A stretch of 64,000 bases of DNA, from positions 198,287-262,286 of the forward strand of contig NW_013657664.1 in assembly GCF_000142905.1 (NCBI RefSeq). Reading direction: 5' to 3'. Numbering within the stretch: position 1 is the first letter of the stretch; the number at the start of each line of letters is the position of its first letter. A program made the translations under genes and the position numbers. Origin of the DNA: Thecamonas trahens ATCC 50062. Lineage: Eukaryota > Apusozoa > Apusomonadida > Apusomonadidae. Shown piece after piece: positions 1 to 9,081 of this stretch. The notes under the pieces are model-generated. The model worked only from the letters and a program-made list of their open reading frames with translations, had not been told where the DNA came from and made no database searches.

Positions 1-1468
1 GCGCTGCACGGTCCAGCACTTCAAACTCGCCGCGGCCAAGCTTGTCGAAAAACTCGATCATCGGTCCAAAGTCTGGATACGGGTTGGCTTGTGGCTCTAC
101 AACAATGTCCGAAATCGCAGTCTCGGACGAAACCTCCGAGAGCCACGAGCCGAGCGATGACACAGATCCGTCGTCGGAGCGCCCGTCAAGGGAAGAAACA
201 ACCACGGCCGGGCTGACAGACAACTCATCAAGCCCCGCAAGCATACTTTCCGACAAAACAGACGACGACGACTCTGACCACACAATCGTCGTGTTCGATC
301 CATGCGACGACAGACCCACCTCGTCGCCGTCGCACTGCGGAAGCGCGCCGGCTGATGGTACACGGACTACGGCCGCTCTGGGCGCAACAGCCACGCCCAC
401 CGCAGCGGTAGGTGACGACTCGCCCGAGCCGATGAGCACGAGCTGCGGTGAATGCGACCGCGACCGCGAACGGCTCGAAACTGTCGCTTCAAGCTGGTCG
501 GCCTCGTCAACTGCTGCCTCCATCTGATCCGTAGTCGCAAGCACCAGCGGCGGCGCCGCCATCGGCGATAGCGTCCGAATCCGCCGCGCCCGGTTGGCCT
601 CGATCCGCGCCGGATCAAATGGTGAGCGAGGCGTGAGGGGCGATCCGGTCACCTTGGGCGGCGTCACCGGCCTTTGCCGCCACACAGGCGATGTAGACCT
701 CTGCTGCGCTGCCTCGCTCATTGCCAGCCGCGACGCCACGTCCGGAAACTCTGGAAGACCCGAAAGCGGGTCCGGCGACGCCCGTCGCGGTGCCAGTGTC
801 GAGAATGGCGAGTCCCAGATCTGCATCGTCCCGCCATCGCCGCTCGCCTTGTTCACCGTTGACTCTCGTCCACTTGCCGGCTGGTGCGTGCTCCGCTCGG
901 CTGCCCGCCGCGACGGAATGACCACAGGCGCAGACAGTGCCACCGCGTCGAGCGCCACCGCCTGGACCGGCCCTGTACGCGGCGGGCGCCATAGCGTCCC
1001 TCCCGGTTGCTCGTTCTGGAGCCTCACCACGCTAGGGAAACGCCGATGATGCGACGGCTGCCTCACCTCACCCCATCCGCTGCGTCCGCCGCGGCCCGGC
1101 TGCCGCGCCCGCCGCCGCGGCTCATAGCTCCGCGTCCTCCGATGCTGCCGACGCGGCGGCAACGGCGACCGGCTCCCCTTGCCTGCCTCAAACAGCGCAC
1201 TCCTCACACTTGGATGGTCCAGTGCCGTAGGCGAAGGGAAGACAAGCGCAGGGAGCTTGCGGCTCCGTCCGCCAGGCCGCCGGCGAAGTCCAGCCTCGCC
1301 CGTTCCGGCCACCACCACGTATGGCGACACACGTCCGCGGCGTCTGCACCCTCTCGCCCCAACAGCCCCCCGGCATGCATGAGTACCATCCGGGTGCACA
1401 AACCGTGCCCCTCACCTCCTCAATCTCCTTCGGCTCGTTGGTGGAACTCACAATGAAGAACGTTGCAT
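1..1468 (-). CDS. Ser-rich protein of unknown function, C-terminal end outside window
   Basis: I do not recognise this protein. An open minus-strand frame runs from about 1411 off the left edge without a stop, so the C-terminus is missing. Most of it is low-complexity, rich in Ser, Arg and Pro; the last visible part is more ordered (NPYPDFGPMIEFFDKLGRG). There is no in-frame ATG between 1411 and 826. A better start is the ATG at 1468-1466, giving a 17-nt first exon, donor GTGAGT at 1451-1446 and an acceptor TGCAG ending at 1344, after which phase matches the long frame. If that intron is wrong, translation would start at 826 (MQIWDSPFSTLAPRR). Several overlapping frames are also open because of high GC, so the call rests on the continuity and composition of this frame. 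Confidence 0.5.
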
Positions 1469-1748
1469 GTCGTCTGCGACAAGCGTTACCACCGTTTGGC
1501 CACCGTTGCCGCCTTCCCAGCGCTCCACCCCCACCCGTCCGTCCGCTGCACCCTTATGGGAAAATATTTTGCACCGTCTGCCTTTCACGTGGGCGCCCGA
1601 GGCGTCGGCTGGCGGCCGGCTGGCGCCGCCCACGTGCGCCTCTGCATCAGCGCCGCCCCTTGCTGTCGCGGCTGTGGCCGCCTCCCAGGCTTGCCTTCGC
1701 CCACCCCTCTCCGTGTCACCGCCACCTCCACTTTGCGCAGGCATTACG

Positions 1749-2674
1749 ATGATGCAACGCACCACGCTGCACAAGGTTGCGGCGTACGGAACCATTGCCA
1801 CCACGCTTGTGACCATCTTTACGTGCGTAGTCATCTCGTCGGCAACCGACTCGTGGTACGGCGGCCTAACCGTGCCGTACATCTCCGATACTGGCCGCGA
1901 GAAGCCTGAGACGTACTTGTTTGCCATCGGCATGTCTACGGCGGCACTCCTTGCCGGTGTTGTCGCCACAACCGAGGCCAGCTACCTCCGCGCCCATCTC
2001 GGTGCCCTCAAACTGCCCGCAGACTCGGGCAAGCTCCCGGTCCGCTTTGGTTGGCTCGGCGCCTCGCCCGTCGTGCTCAGCCGGATGGCGACCGTGGCGT
2101 GGATCAACCATCTCCTTGCCGTTCCGTTTGGCATCATTGTCGGCACCGTCTCTACCCGCGTCTCCATCGGCCTCCACGTCCTCGGCGCTGCCGGTTTCTT
2201 CCTCTTTACCATGATCGCCACCGTCCTCAACACCATTGTCGTCGGGCAAGCACTCTCTGGCGGCGCTGTCTGGCTCTCACTCTCGTTCAAGCTGAAGCGG
2301 GTCCTTGTCTCCATGGCTTGCGTCACCGTCATCCTCTACCAGGGCGTTGGCCGCGTCGTCGCTTGCGACGCGCCCGACAACGACGGCGTCTACGACTACC
2401 GCGAGTGTGTCGCCGGCCACCATCTGCGGACCATCACCCAGCACGCATCGGTCTACCTTTTCTCACCATTGTCGCCACCTATGCTCTCGACATCTTTGAC
2501 GCTGCCCTCCATCGCTCGCCGTCTGTCTCGGATGGCGAAGCCGCACTGGCCGACGCGCACCACGCAGGCTCGGGCTCGGACTCGGGCTCGGACTCGGGCT
2601 CCGGCTCGGGCTCGCCTACCGTCACTGGCACTGACACTGGCACCGGCTCGGCCTCGCGCTCGACCGCAAGCTAG
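1749..2674 (+). CDS. Frag1/DRAM/Sfk1 family membrane protein (one-base frameshift in assembly)
   Basis: A multipass membrane protein of the Frag1/DRAM/Sfk1 family, whose members act in plasma-membrane lipid organisation, GPI-lipid remodelling or lysosomal autophagy control; the substrate here cannot be told. The family signature after the first membrane segment is clear: VPYISDTGREKPETYLFAIG at about residues 38-57, followed by further hydrophobic helices. The start is the ATG at 1749 (MMQRTTLHKVAAYG), just before helix 1. Near 2459 the frame breaks: helix 6 begins in one frame (TQHASVYL) and continues in another (FLTIVATYALDIFDAALH). One extra T in the TTTT run would join them into a protein of about 308 aa. 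The tail is a Gly/Ser/Asp/Thr-rich repeat. It converges on the MLO-like gene, with 30 bp between the stops. Confidence 0.75.
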
Positions 2675-2704
2675 TGTGCTTTCCCCCTTTTTGCGCTATC
2701 TCAC

Positions 2705-4825
2705 TTATTGCATCATGGTCCGCATCAGTGCGCCCAACTCTTCCAAATCAATCTCACCGTCACCGTCCTCATCGATGTCGCGGAGCAGCTCCTCGACCTC
2801 TGTGTAGGAGAATGCTTCGCCGTTGCCGAGAGAGTTGAGCGCCTCGCGCAGCTCGGTGAGCGAGATGGAACCGTCGCCGTCGGCGTCCAGCATGTTAAAC
2901 ATGAGCTTAACAGAGAGCTCAGAGTCCATGACCTTGACCGCCTCGTACGCCGAGAGAAGCTCCACGTACTCGTCGCAATCGAGCTCCATGTCGCCGTCGT
3001 CATCAACCGCAGCCACCATGGCCCGTAGAATCTGCGCATCAATGGGCGTCCCAAGCTTGGTCATCAACCTTCCCAGCTCGTCGATGTCGAGGCAGCCTGA
3101 GCCGTCCTCGTCAAAGAGCTCGAACATCTCACGCAGCTCGGCCTCGCGGTCGTCTGACAGGTGGTGGTGTGCAACAATCGACTCCAGAATGACCCGCGAC
3201 TCCCCGTCAAGCGAGCGCTGCGAGAGCGAAGCATGCGTCGTTGGACTATCACCATTGATGGTCAGCGTGCCGGCGCCCTCGGACCGCTCACGTCGCTCAC
3301 GGTGGACTTGTGTAAAGGCGATGACATGGAGCATGCGGATGGCACGCAGAGCCTTGGCGGTCTTCAGCGACCGCACCACATCCTTGATGATTGGCTCGCG
3401 CTTGAGCATCTCGATGTTGCACACTTCGACGTATCGCGCAATAATAACAGGCATGAGCCAGAGGAGTGCAAGCAGAATCGGGACGTAGCCCGCAGCAAGG
3501 AGCGTGACCTTGACAGCGGTTTCCACCTCGAGGTTGAGGATGACCGGTGAGATGTAGATGGACATGACGGCGATGTAGAGCGCGATGAACAGCAGTGAGA
3601 ACTGGATAATGACGTACAGCGCCCGTGGGCCGTGCCGATCGAGCCAAAACAGCCGCTCGTGCTTATTGGGTGGCTCGCCCAGAATGAGACGCCCCAGCCA
3701 GCTCCGCTGCTTCAGTGGCTGGAGCACAAACGTCGGCTGGGCCGCATTCTGCAGCGCCACCAACGGATCTGTCTCGCTCGAGTCGAGTGAGACACCCGGC
3801 GCAGGCTTGGGCGTCAGCATCGAGTGCACTTTGTTGAGCTTGGCCTTGACGAAGAGGAGAAAGACGAAGAGCAAGAAGGCGACGCCGATGACGCCGCCCA
3901 CAATCGCCTCATCGGCGAGCGCAAAGTAAAAGTAGAAGCAGACAAAGAGGACCTCGAGCGCGAGCCACGTGGTGAGCTGGACCTCGACAATCTCGCCGAG
4001 CTCCTCACCGAGAACAATCGCCAAGTACTGCGCAAAGTCAAAGTCGTCGCCGCACGAGTCGTGCTGCTTCACAAACTGCGCTCGAAGCAGCATGTACTCG
4101 AGCTTCTCGCGGACCGACGACTTCATCGACAGCATGTACATCCCGCAGTCCCAGTTCGAGTCCGAGTGGACGTGCGAGACCCAGTCGTGGGCCACCTCCT
4201 CCATCTCGCTCAGCTCGTCCGTCCCAAGCTCCAGCTGCCGCCATTTGCGCATGATACGCTTACCAATGAGTACCAGAAGAACAACCTCGCAGATGAACAT
4301 GACCATCACTGCAAAGATGAGCATGTGCGTCGTCTCTACCGCCTCGGGCAGCGTTGAGTTGTCGGCAAACTGTGAGCACGAGAGCCGCGACAGCCACCCA
4401 GTCCGTTGGATGATGAACGTCATGAGGCCGAGGAAGCCTAAAACCGTCAGCTCTCCCCACATCGAGTCTAGAATCGGCTGCATCGGGCCTTCCACAAGCT
4501 CCTCCAGCTTGTCCTGTCCACCGCAGGCCAGAGACCCAACCCGGGCCACGTGCTTATGAGTCTGCGCGCCCCGCGACTATCTCCCCCTCTCTCTCCCCCC
4601 TCCCCTCTCTCCCCCCACACCTACCTTGGCCAGCTCAAAGCAAATGGTGGTAGCAATGAGCGTGGACAGGATGAGCAGGACTGCCAGCCGCTTGCGGTCA
4701 CTCATGTTTGTGATGACTCGCTCCTCCTCCTCCGGACTGCACTCGACGTCGTCGGCCAGGGCAGGCACCGCAAGGGCCCATGCCACCAGAACGAGGGCGA
4801 GAGTACTGCGCACCCAACGCTTCAT
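2705..4825 (-). CDS. MLO-like seven-helix membrane protein with C-terminal EF-hands
   Basis: Two exons: 4825-4625 and 4561-2705, with a 63-nt intron (donor GTAGGT, acceptor CAG); phase 0 joins ELAK to THKHVARVGS. The product is about 685 aa. It begins with a signal peptide (MKRWVRSTLALVLVAWALA) and a Cys-containing loop, then seven hydrophobic helices. MLO hallmarks are present: GELTVLGFLGLMTFIIQ, THMLIFAVMV...KRIMRKW, and FDFAQYLAIVLGEELGEIVE before a Trp-containing helix. Plant MLO proteins are calmodulin-binding membrane proteins reported to act as Ca2+ channels. Here the C-terminus carries four EF-hands, with loops starting DEDGSGCLDIDE, DDDGDMELDCDE, DADGDGSISLTE and DEDGDGEIDLEE, all with good Ca2+ ligands. 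The fusion suggests built-in Ca2+ sensing; that is inference. Confidence 0.8.
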
Positions 4826-4998
4826 AACGCTGTGTACTTGTAGCCCTCCTTCTCAACGGTACAAGCAAGAGACAGATGCCAGCGCGGCGCGGCGCAGCCC
4901 TTGTCATGCGCTGAACCTCTTGCCTCAGTGGTCACGTGGGATCGCAGCTGCCCAGCGGCGATTGATGCGATAGAGAGCGGGTGAGCTCCCCCATGTGT

Positions 4999-6643
4999 TC
5001 AATACGGGACCATCCACTCAACCCAAGTGTCTAGGGTCTGCTGCGAGTTGCAGGCAAAGTGGTATGTCGAACCGCCTGCATTGATCTCGAGGGCAAAAGC
5101 CAAGTCGAGGTGCGAGATGCGGGTAAAGACAATCGAGGCGAGCGGCCAGGCGTGCTTCGGTGACCAGTCCTTGCGCTTTTTGCAGCAGATGAGGAAGTTG
5201 TCGTAGATGGCGAACCAGAGCTCCTTCCACTTGGTCTTCTTGGCCGGCTTGAGCAGCGCCAGACCGTAGACCGAGGTGTCGGTCACCGTCGGGTCCTTGT
5301 TCTCCGGGAAGAACCCGTAGTCGGGGCCAAAGAGGAAGAGCTCGATGCCCGCCCGCTCCGCCTTTTTCTTCATCCGCTCTGGCACGGTGAGCCCCGAGTT
5401 CAGTTCGTTGCCGGCAATGGTGACGCCTCCGACTGTCCCGACTCCTCCGCTGACCGACGACGTCGAGCGCGGCGCCACTGGTGGCGGCACGTCATCGTCC
5501 GAGTCGGACAGGTTGGAGAGGTCGATGCCGGCCGACGCCAAATTCGAGATGAGCGCATCGACGTTGATGGTGTCGCGCTTCGATGGCGTCACAGCCTGCT
5601 GCCATGCCGGCTGCGGCAAGCCGCCGCCAGCCCTACGTGCCTCAAACGACTGCGGCGGACCATTGCGCGGCGGCATCCGAGGCGGGCCCTTTGCCACCGG
5701 CGGCGGCGGCGGGGCCTTTGCCACCGGCGGCGGCGGCGGCGCCCTTTGCCACCGGCGGCGGCGGCGGGGCCTTTGCAAGTGGTGGCGGCGGCGGGGCCTT
5801 TGCAAGTGGTGGCGGCGGCGGGGCCATGCTTGCGGGACTCGGCATCGGGCGATCCCGCGGGTTGAAGCCGCCCCGGCCAGGCGGCCCCCGCCCCGGCGGC
5901 CCACGGCCGGGCGGCCCACCAGAATGCAACGACGAAGACCGTCCGCTGGCACCGCTGGATCGATTCCATGACTGTGAAGGCGACGCTGCCGCAGGTGTAG
6001 GCGGGGCAGCCACGGTCGTTGCCCTTGGGGGCGCCCCGCGCGGCTGCGACGGCGCTGCATTCTTGGACGGCACAGGCGCGCCAGTCGCCGCCCGTGCCGC
6101 CATGTTTGGCCGCCACGAGCCGGCAACCTTGAACACAGGCTCGTCAAGTTCAAGCACAGGCCCGGTGGTAAAGACCTTAGACATGCGGTTGAACCGCGGG
6201 TTGCGCCCGCCGCCGCCGCCGCCGCCGCCGGTTGCAGTCGAGGCCGGCGGCTTGTCGGTGTACTTTTTGCCGCACGAGTGGCAGAACTTGGCCTTGGCAG
6301 ACTTGGGCTTGGCTCCGCACCATCCGCAGTCGGCGATAGCGCCGCCGCCACTGCTGCCGCCGCTCCCGCCCACAGGCGCCGCCGGGGTGAAGTTACGCCC
6401 GCCCGCTCGTCCAACGCCGCCCCTTCCGCCGCGACTCCCGCCGGCCGGGTTCTCGCGCACAAACTGAACCGGAAAGAGCCCGACCCATCCATCGAGCTCG
6501 CCTTCCCACCACTCGGCATTGCTGGTGTCCCGCAGTGTGATGATGGCCCCCGCTGAAAACGGCAGCTCGTCGGGCTCACCACCCTCAAAGTCGTACAACG
6601 CCGTCGCCGTCCGCACAGCACCTACCACCACCACACATCCCAT
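4999..6643 (-). CDS. SH3 - zinc-ribbon - polyproline - PH adaptor protein (frameshift in repeat)
   Basis: Likely a cytoplasmic or membrane-associated adaptor. In order: an SH3 domain at about residues 10-65 (ATALYDFEGGEPDELPFSAG, then WWEGELDGWVGLFP); a two-CxxC zinc-ribbon-like element at about 105-130 (CGWCGAKPK...FCHSCGKKY); a Gly/Pro-rich middle with PPGRG and APPPPPVAK repeats; and a C-terminal PH-like domain (KTKWKELWFAIYDNFLICCK ... STYHFACNSQQTLDTWVEWM). The middle repeats are 27 bp long except one of 28 bp near 5741, which throws the frame; removing one base gives about 547 aa. The ATG at 6643 gives an N-terminus MGCVVVVG that would suit N-myristoylation/palmitoylation. A TAG acceptor in the same place could mean an upstream exon instead, so the start is uncertain. 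Confidence 0.65.
5690..5830 (-). repeat. 27-bp tandem repeat encoding APPPPPVAK/APPPPPLAK
   Basis: About five tandem 27-bp units inside the SH3/PH gene encode Ala-(Pro)5-Val/Leu-Ala-Lys, a likely ligand for SH3 or EVH1 domains. The second plus-strand unit is 28 bp long and breaks the reading frame. Replication slippage or assembly collapse is likely here. Confidence 0.75.
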
Positions 6644-7444
6644 CCCATTCCATGCCATTCGCCATACCACCACCAACCAACACACATGCAAGCCAGCCCA
6701 GAGGTGAGTCTCTCCCTCTCTTCCATCCCCCTCTTCCTCCCCACCCCCCTGTTCTCCTGCCTCACCTTTGCATGTGGCGCCCAGGCGTTCGCCGAACCCC
6801 CGCTCTCTCGCCGCCCCCCTCCCTCCCCCCCCTCCTCCCCCCCTCTTCCCCCCGGTGCGTACTCATGTTGAATGTGGTACTGTCGTGGGTTGGCTCTCTT
6901 TGCTACCTATTCTGCTGGCTGCTGCCTCTGGCTCTGCACACACCCTATGCTCTGCCCGTCCCTCGACAAGTGGTGCGCTCTAACACGCTCGCCATGGCGA
7001 CGGCGAACACGCTCGCACCCGAGTCCTAGTATTACAGCTGGACACACGTGCGACTGGCATGGATGGCCTGAGCACACACATACGCACACATACATGCACG
7101 TTTGCATTCGCCTTTGCACTCCCACTCGCCTGCAGCTGCACTATGTACAACGGACGATGAATCGTGTGCGATGGACAGCAGCCGGCAAGCCCATCTGGAA
7201 ACAGCATCCGTCCGCCGTTCGATCAATCTCCCTCACAAGCGCCATGCCTTGGCAACCGATGCACATAGCTAGACGGTATCCGCAGTCACTGCGCCAAGCA
7301 GGGCCTACCCACGACAATGTAGTGGTTTACCTATGCGCAGCAAGTGTCTCTTGACCTGCACCCGGGAGGAGCATCTGCGTCGCAGCGTAGGTGAGATGCT
7401 CGTCCGCAGCCCGCATCTTGGCCGGCTGCTGCAACAAGCCCAGT
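6644..7444. other. Intergenic stretch without a supported gene
   Basis: No convincing coding frame. 6700-6860 is CT-rich on the plus strand, resembling intron or promoter sequence in this genome. Short open frames exist on both strands (for example a plus-strand frame at about 6864-7029 with a hydrophobic start), but none shows a domain or a good neighbour relationship. It probably holds the 5' flank or a missing first exon of the SH3 gene and the 3' flank of the mitofissin-like gene. Confidence 0.5.
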
Positions 7445-7858
7445 TCACTTGGACTTGGACTTGCCCTTGGGGTCCTTGATGGCGTTGCTCATGGTCGTCG
7501 CCTGGTGGGCCGGCGAGTTCTCGGAGAGCTTGGCGGCCATCTCGATGCCTTTCTGGAGCGTAAACTCGCCGAGCCCGAGGTAGCCGTCCACCACCATCTT
7601 AGCCGTTGGATGCTTGATCATGCCTGTCGGCAGTCTGTCGCCCGCCGCCCGCCCCGTACACATTCCTGTCAGTCCCCATCCGCTGACTTTCCATGCCTGT
7701 CGCCGCCCACAAACGCGTCAGGCACACGCCGAGCTGCCCCCCCCCCCCACTCCCTTCTCCCTCCCCCCAGCCACATACGAGTAACCAAACGACCGACGGA
7801 CAGCAGCAATGGCCGTGGAGCTGACCACCACGTCCGCCACAAGTGAAAGTAGACCCAT
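7445..7858 (-). CDS. Mitofissin-like small mitochondrial protein (DUF1748/Atg44 family)
   Basis: A very small two-exon gene: exon 1 7858-7779 and exon 2 7634-7445, joined across a 144-nt intron (donor GTATGT at 7778-7773, acceptor ACAG ending at 7635). The phases agree and give 89 aa. The joined protein has the DUF1748 pattern: a short hydrophobic N-terminal helix (MGLLSLVADVVVSSTAIAAV), a basic turn (RRSFGYS), then a second amphipathic helix (TAKMVVDGYLGLGEFTLQKG) and a charged tail ending KGKSKSK. Fungal Atg44/Mdi1 of this family sits in the mitochondrial intermembrane space and drives membrane fission for mitophagy. Function here is inferred from the family pattern seen by eye. The start lies 198 bp from the divergent TLC-domain gene. 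Confidence 0.65.
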
Positions 7859-8056
7859 ACGATTCCAACTGTAGCCAATTCACGAGAAGAGTGCGCCACC
7901 TCGCCGTCCCCCCCGCGCAACTCCCCACACGACCGATGAGCCGTCGAGCCGCCGAGCCGGGGAGCCGACGGGCCGACGGCACCGACTCGCGCTGGTGCGC
8001 ATCCACCGCCGACCGCCGCAGCCCAACTCCCACCACCTCACCCCACCCCCTCTTTC

Positions 8057-8977
8057 ATGCACACAATGCAAAGCCTGCTGGACTCTGTGCTGTTTCCGCC
8101 GCTGCAGGCGGTGTGTGGCCCACTCGACGCCACTGTGGGGCTGTACGTGGTCGACTCGCTGGCTGCCTTTGCTGACCGCTTCCAGGTGGCGCTCACCTCG
8201 GCCTGCCTCTTCATCGTCACCTTTCACATCCTCAAGTGGTTTGTCTCGCCGGCGGTGTTTGGCGCAACGTACGCCAAGCTCACGCCGGTGGACAAGTTCC
8301 GCTGGAACGAGAAGCTCATCTCGGTCATCCACGCTTCGATCGCCACCGTCGGCGCCGCCGCCTCGGCCTGGCACACCTTCTCCTCGCTGCCAGACAGCCT
8401 CAACTCGATGACCAACTACGAGCTCATCCTGGGCGTCAACAACACTCCGCTGCATCGTGACTTTTTCATCCAGACCTCCATCGGCTATTTTCTCTCGGAC
8501 CTCTTCCTCTACACCCTCCCGCCCATCCACCACTCGGCCTTTGAGTTCTTCCACCACATTGTCGCTGGCGGCTCGTACACTCTCGGCGTGTACTACCAGT
8601 GGGGCACCTGGATCCAGATCAACTTTCTCCTCAACGAGGTCTCGACACCCTTCCTCCAGCTCACCTGGTTCTTCCGCTATACCGGCCTCCGCCACTCGCC
8701 CGTCGACAAGACCAACCGCAAGGTCTTTGCCCTTCTCTTCTTCATCTCGCGCGTTGTCTGGAACTCGATCTTCTGCTGGCATGTCATCCAGGCCCTGGTC
8801 TACGTCACCATCGACCCGTGGGTCACACCGCGCCTCTTCTGGGTCCAAGTCGTCCTCATCATCTCCCATTGCTCGCTGCAGTACTTTTGGTTCTACCGGA
8901 TCATGGCTATCGCTCTCGGCGCCTCGTCAGCGCCGGGCGAGCCTGTTGCACCCGCCTCGCACGCCAAGTCACAGTAG
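8057..8977 (+). CDS. TLC (TRAM/LAG1/CLN8) domain membrane protein, TMEM56/TLCD4-like
   Basis: A single-exon 306-aa multipass membrane protein. After an N-terminal helix it carries a TLC domain: KFRWNEKLISVIHASIATVG, then a conserved loop with LHRDFFIQTSIGYFLSDLF, the His-rich segment PIHHSAFEFFHHIVAGGSYT, and NFLLNEVSTPFLQLTWFFRY. This order (WN..., GY...D, HH, E.S.PF) is typical of the TMEM56/TLCD subgroup rather than ceramide synthases, which have a longer Lag1 motif. TLC proteins act in ER or Golgi lipid sensing, transport or synthesis; the substrate is unknown. Translation may begin at 8057 or at the Met codon at 8066. It shares a 198-bp divergent promoter region with the mitofissin-like gene. 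Confidence 0.8.
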   Translation: MHTMQSLLDSVLFPPLQAVCGPLDATVGLYVVDSLAAFADRFQVALTSACLFIVTFHILKWFVSPAVFGATYAKLTPVDKFRWNEKLISVIHASIATVGAAASAWHTFSSLPDSLNSMTNYELILGVNNTPLHRDFFIQTSIGYFLSDLFLYTLPPIHHSAFEFFHHIVAGGSYTLGVYYQWGTWIQINFLLNEVSTPFLQLTWFFRYTGLRHSPVDKTNRKVFALLFFISRVVWNSIFCWHVIQALVYVTIDPWVTPRLFWVQVVLIISHCSLQYFWFYRIMAIALGASSAPGEPVAPASHAKSQ

Positions 8978-9081
8978 CCAGCCGCTCTGTATTCCGGGCG
9001 CTTGGGCATCTCGTGGCTCGCACCCTCCAGACCTTAACACCTGTGCCAGCTGTAGCCGCCTAGCCGCCTGTCGAGATAGCT

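Noticed and set aside
42-1049. Plus-strand open frames at the left edge
   Set aside because: They are shadows of the longer minus-strand frame, which reads continuously off the window and has more protein-like composition at its end.
1448-1969. Minus-strand frame opposite the DRAM-family gene
   Set aside because: Antisense to a conserved membrane protein; no conserved features.
7140-7240. Possible tRNA (gttcgatca-like T-loop)
   Set aside because: No matching acceptor, anticodon or D-arm stems could be built around it. No other tRNA or rRNA was seen in the window.
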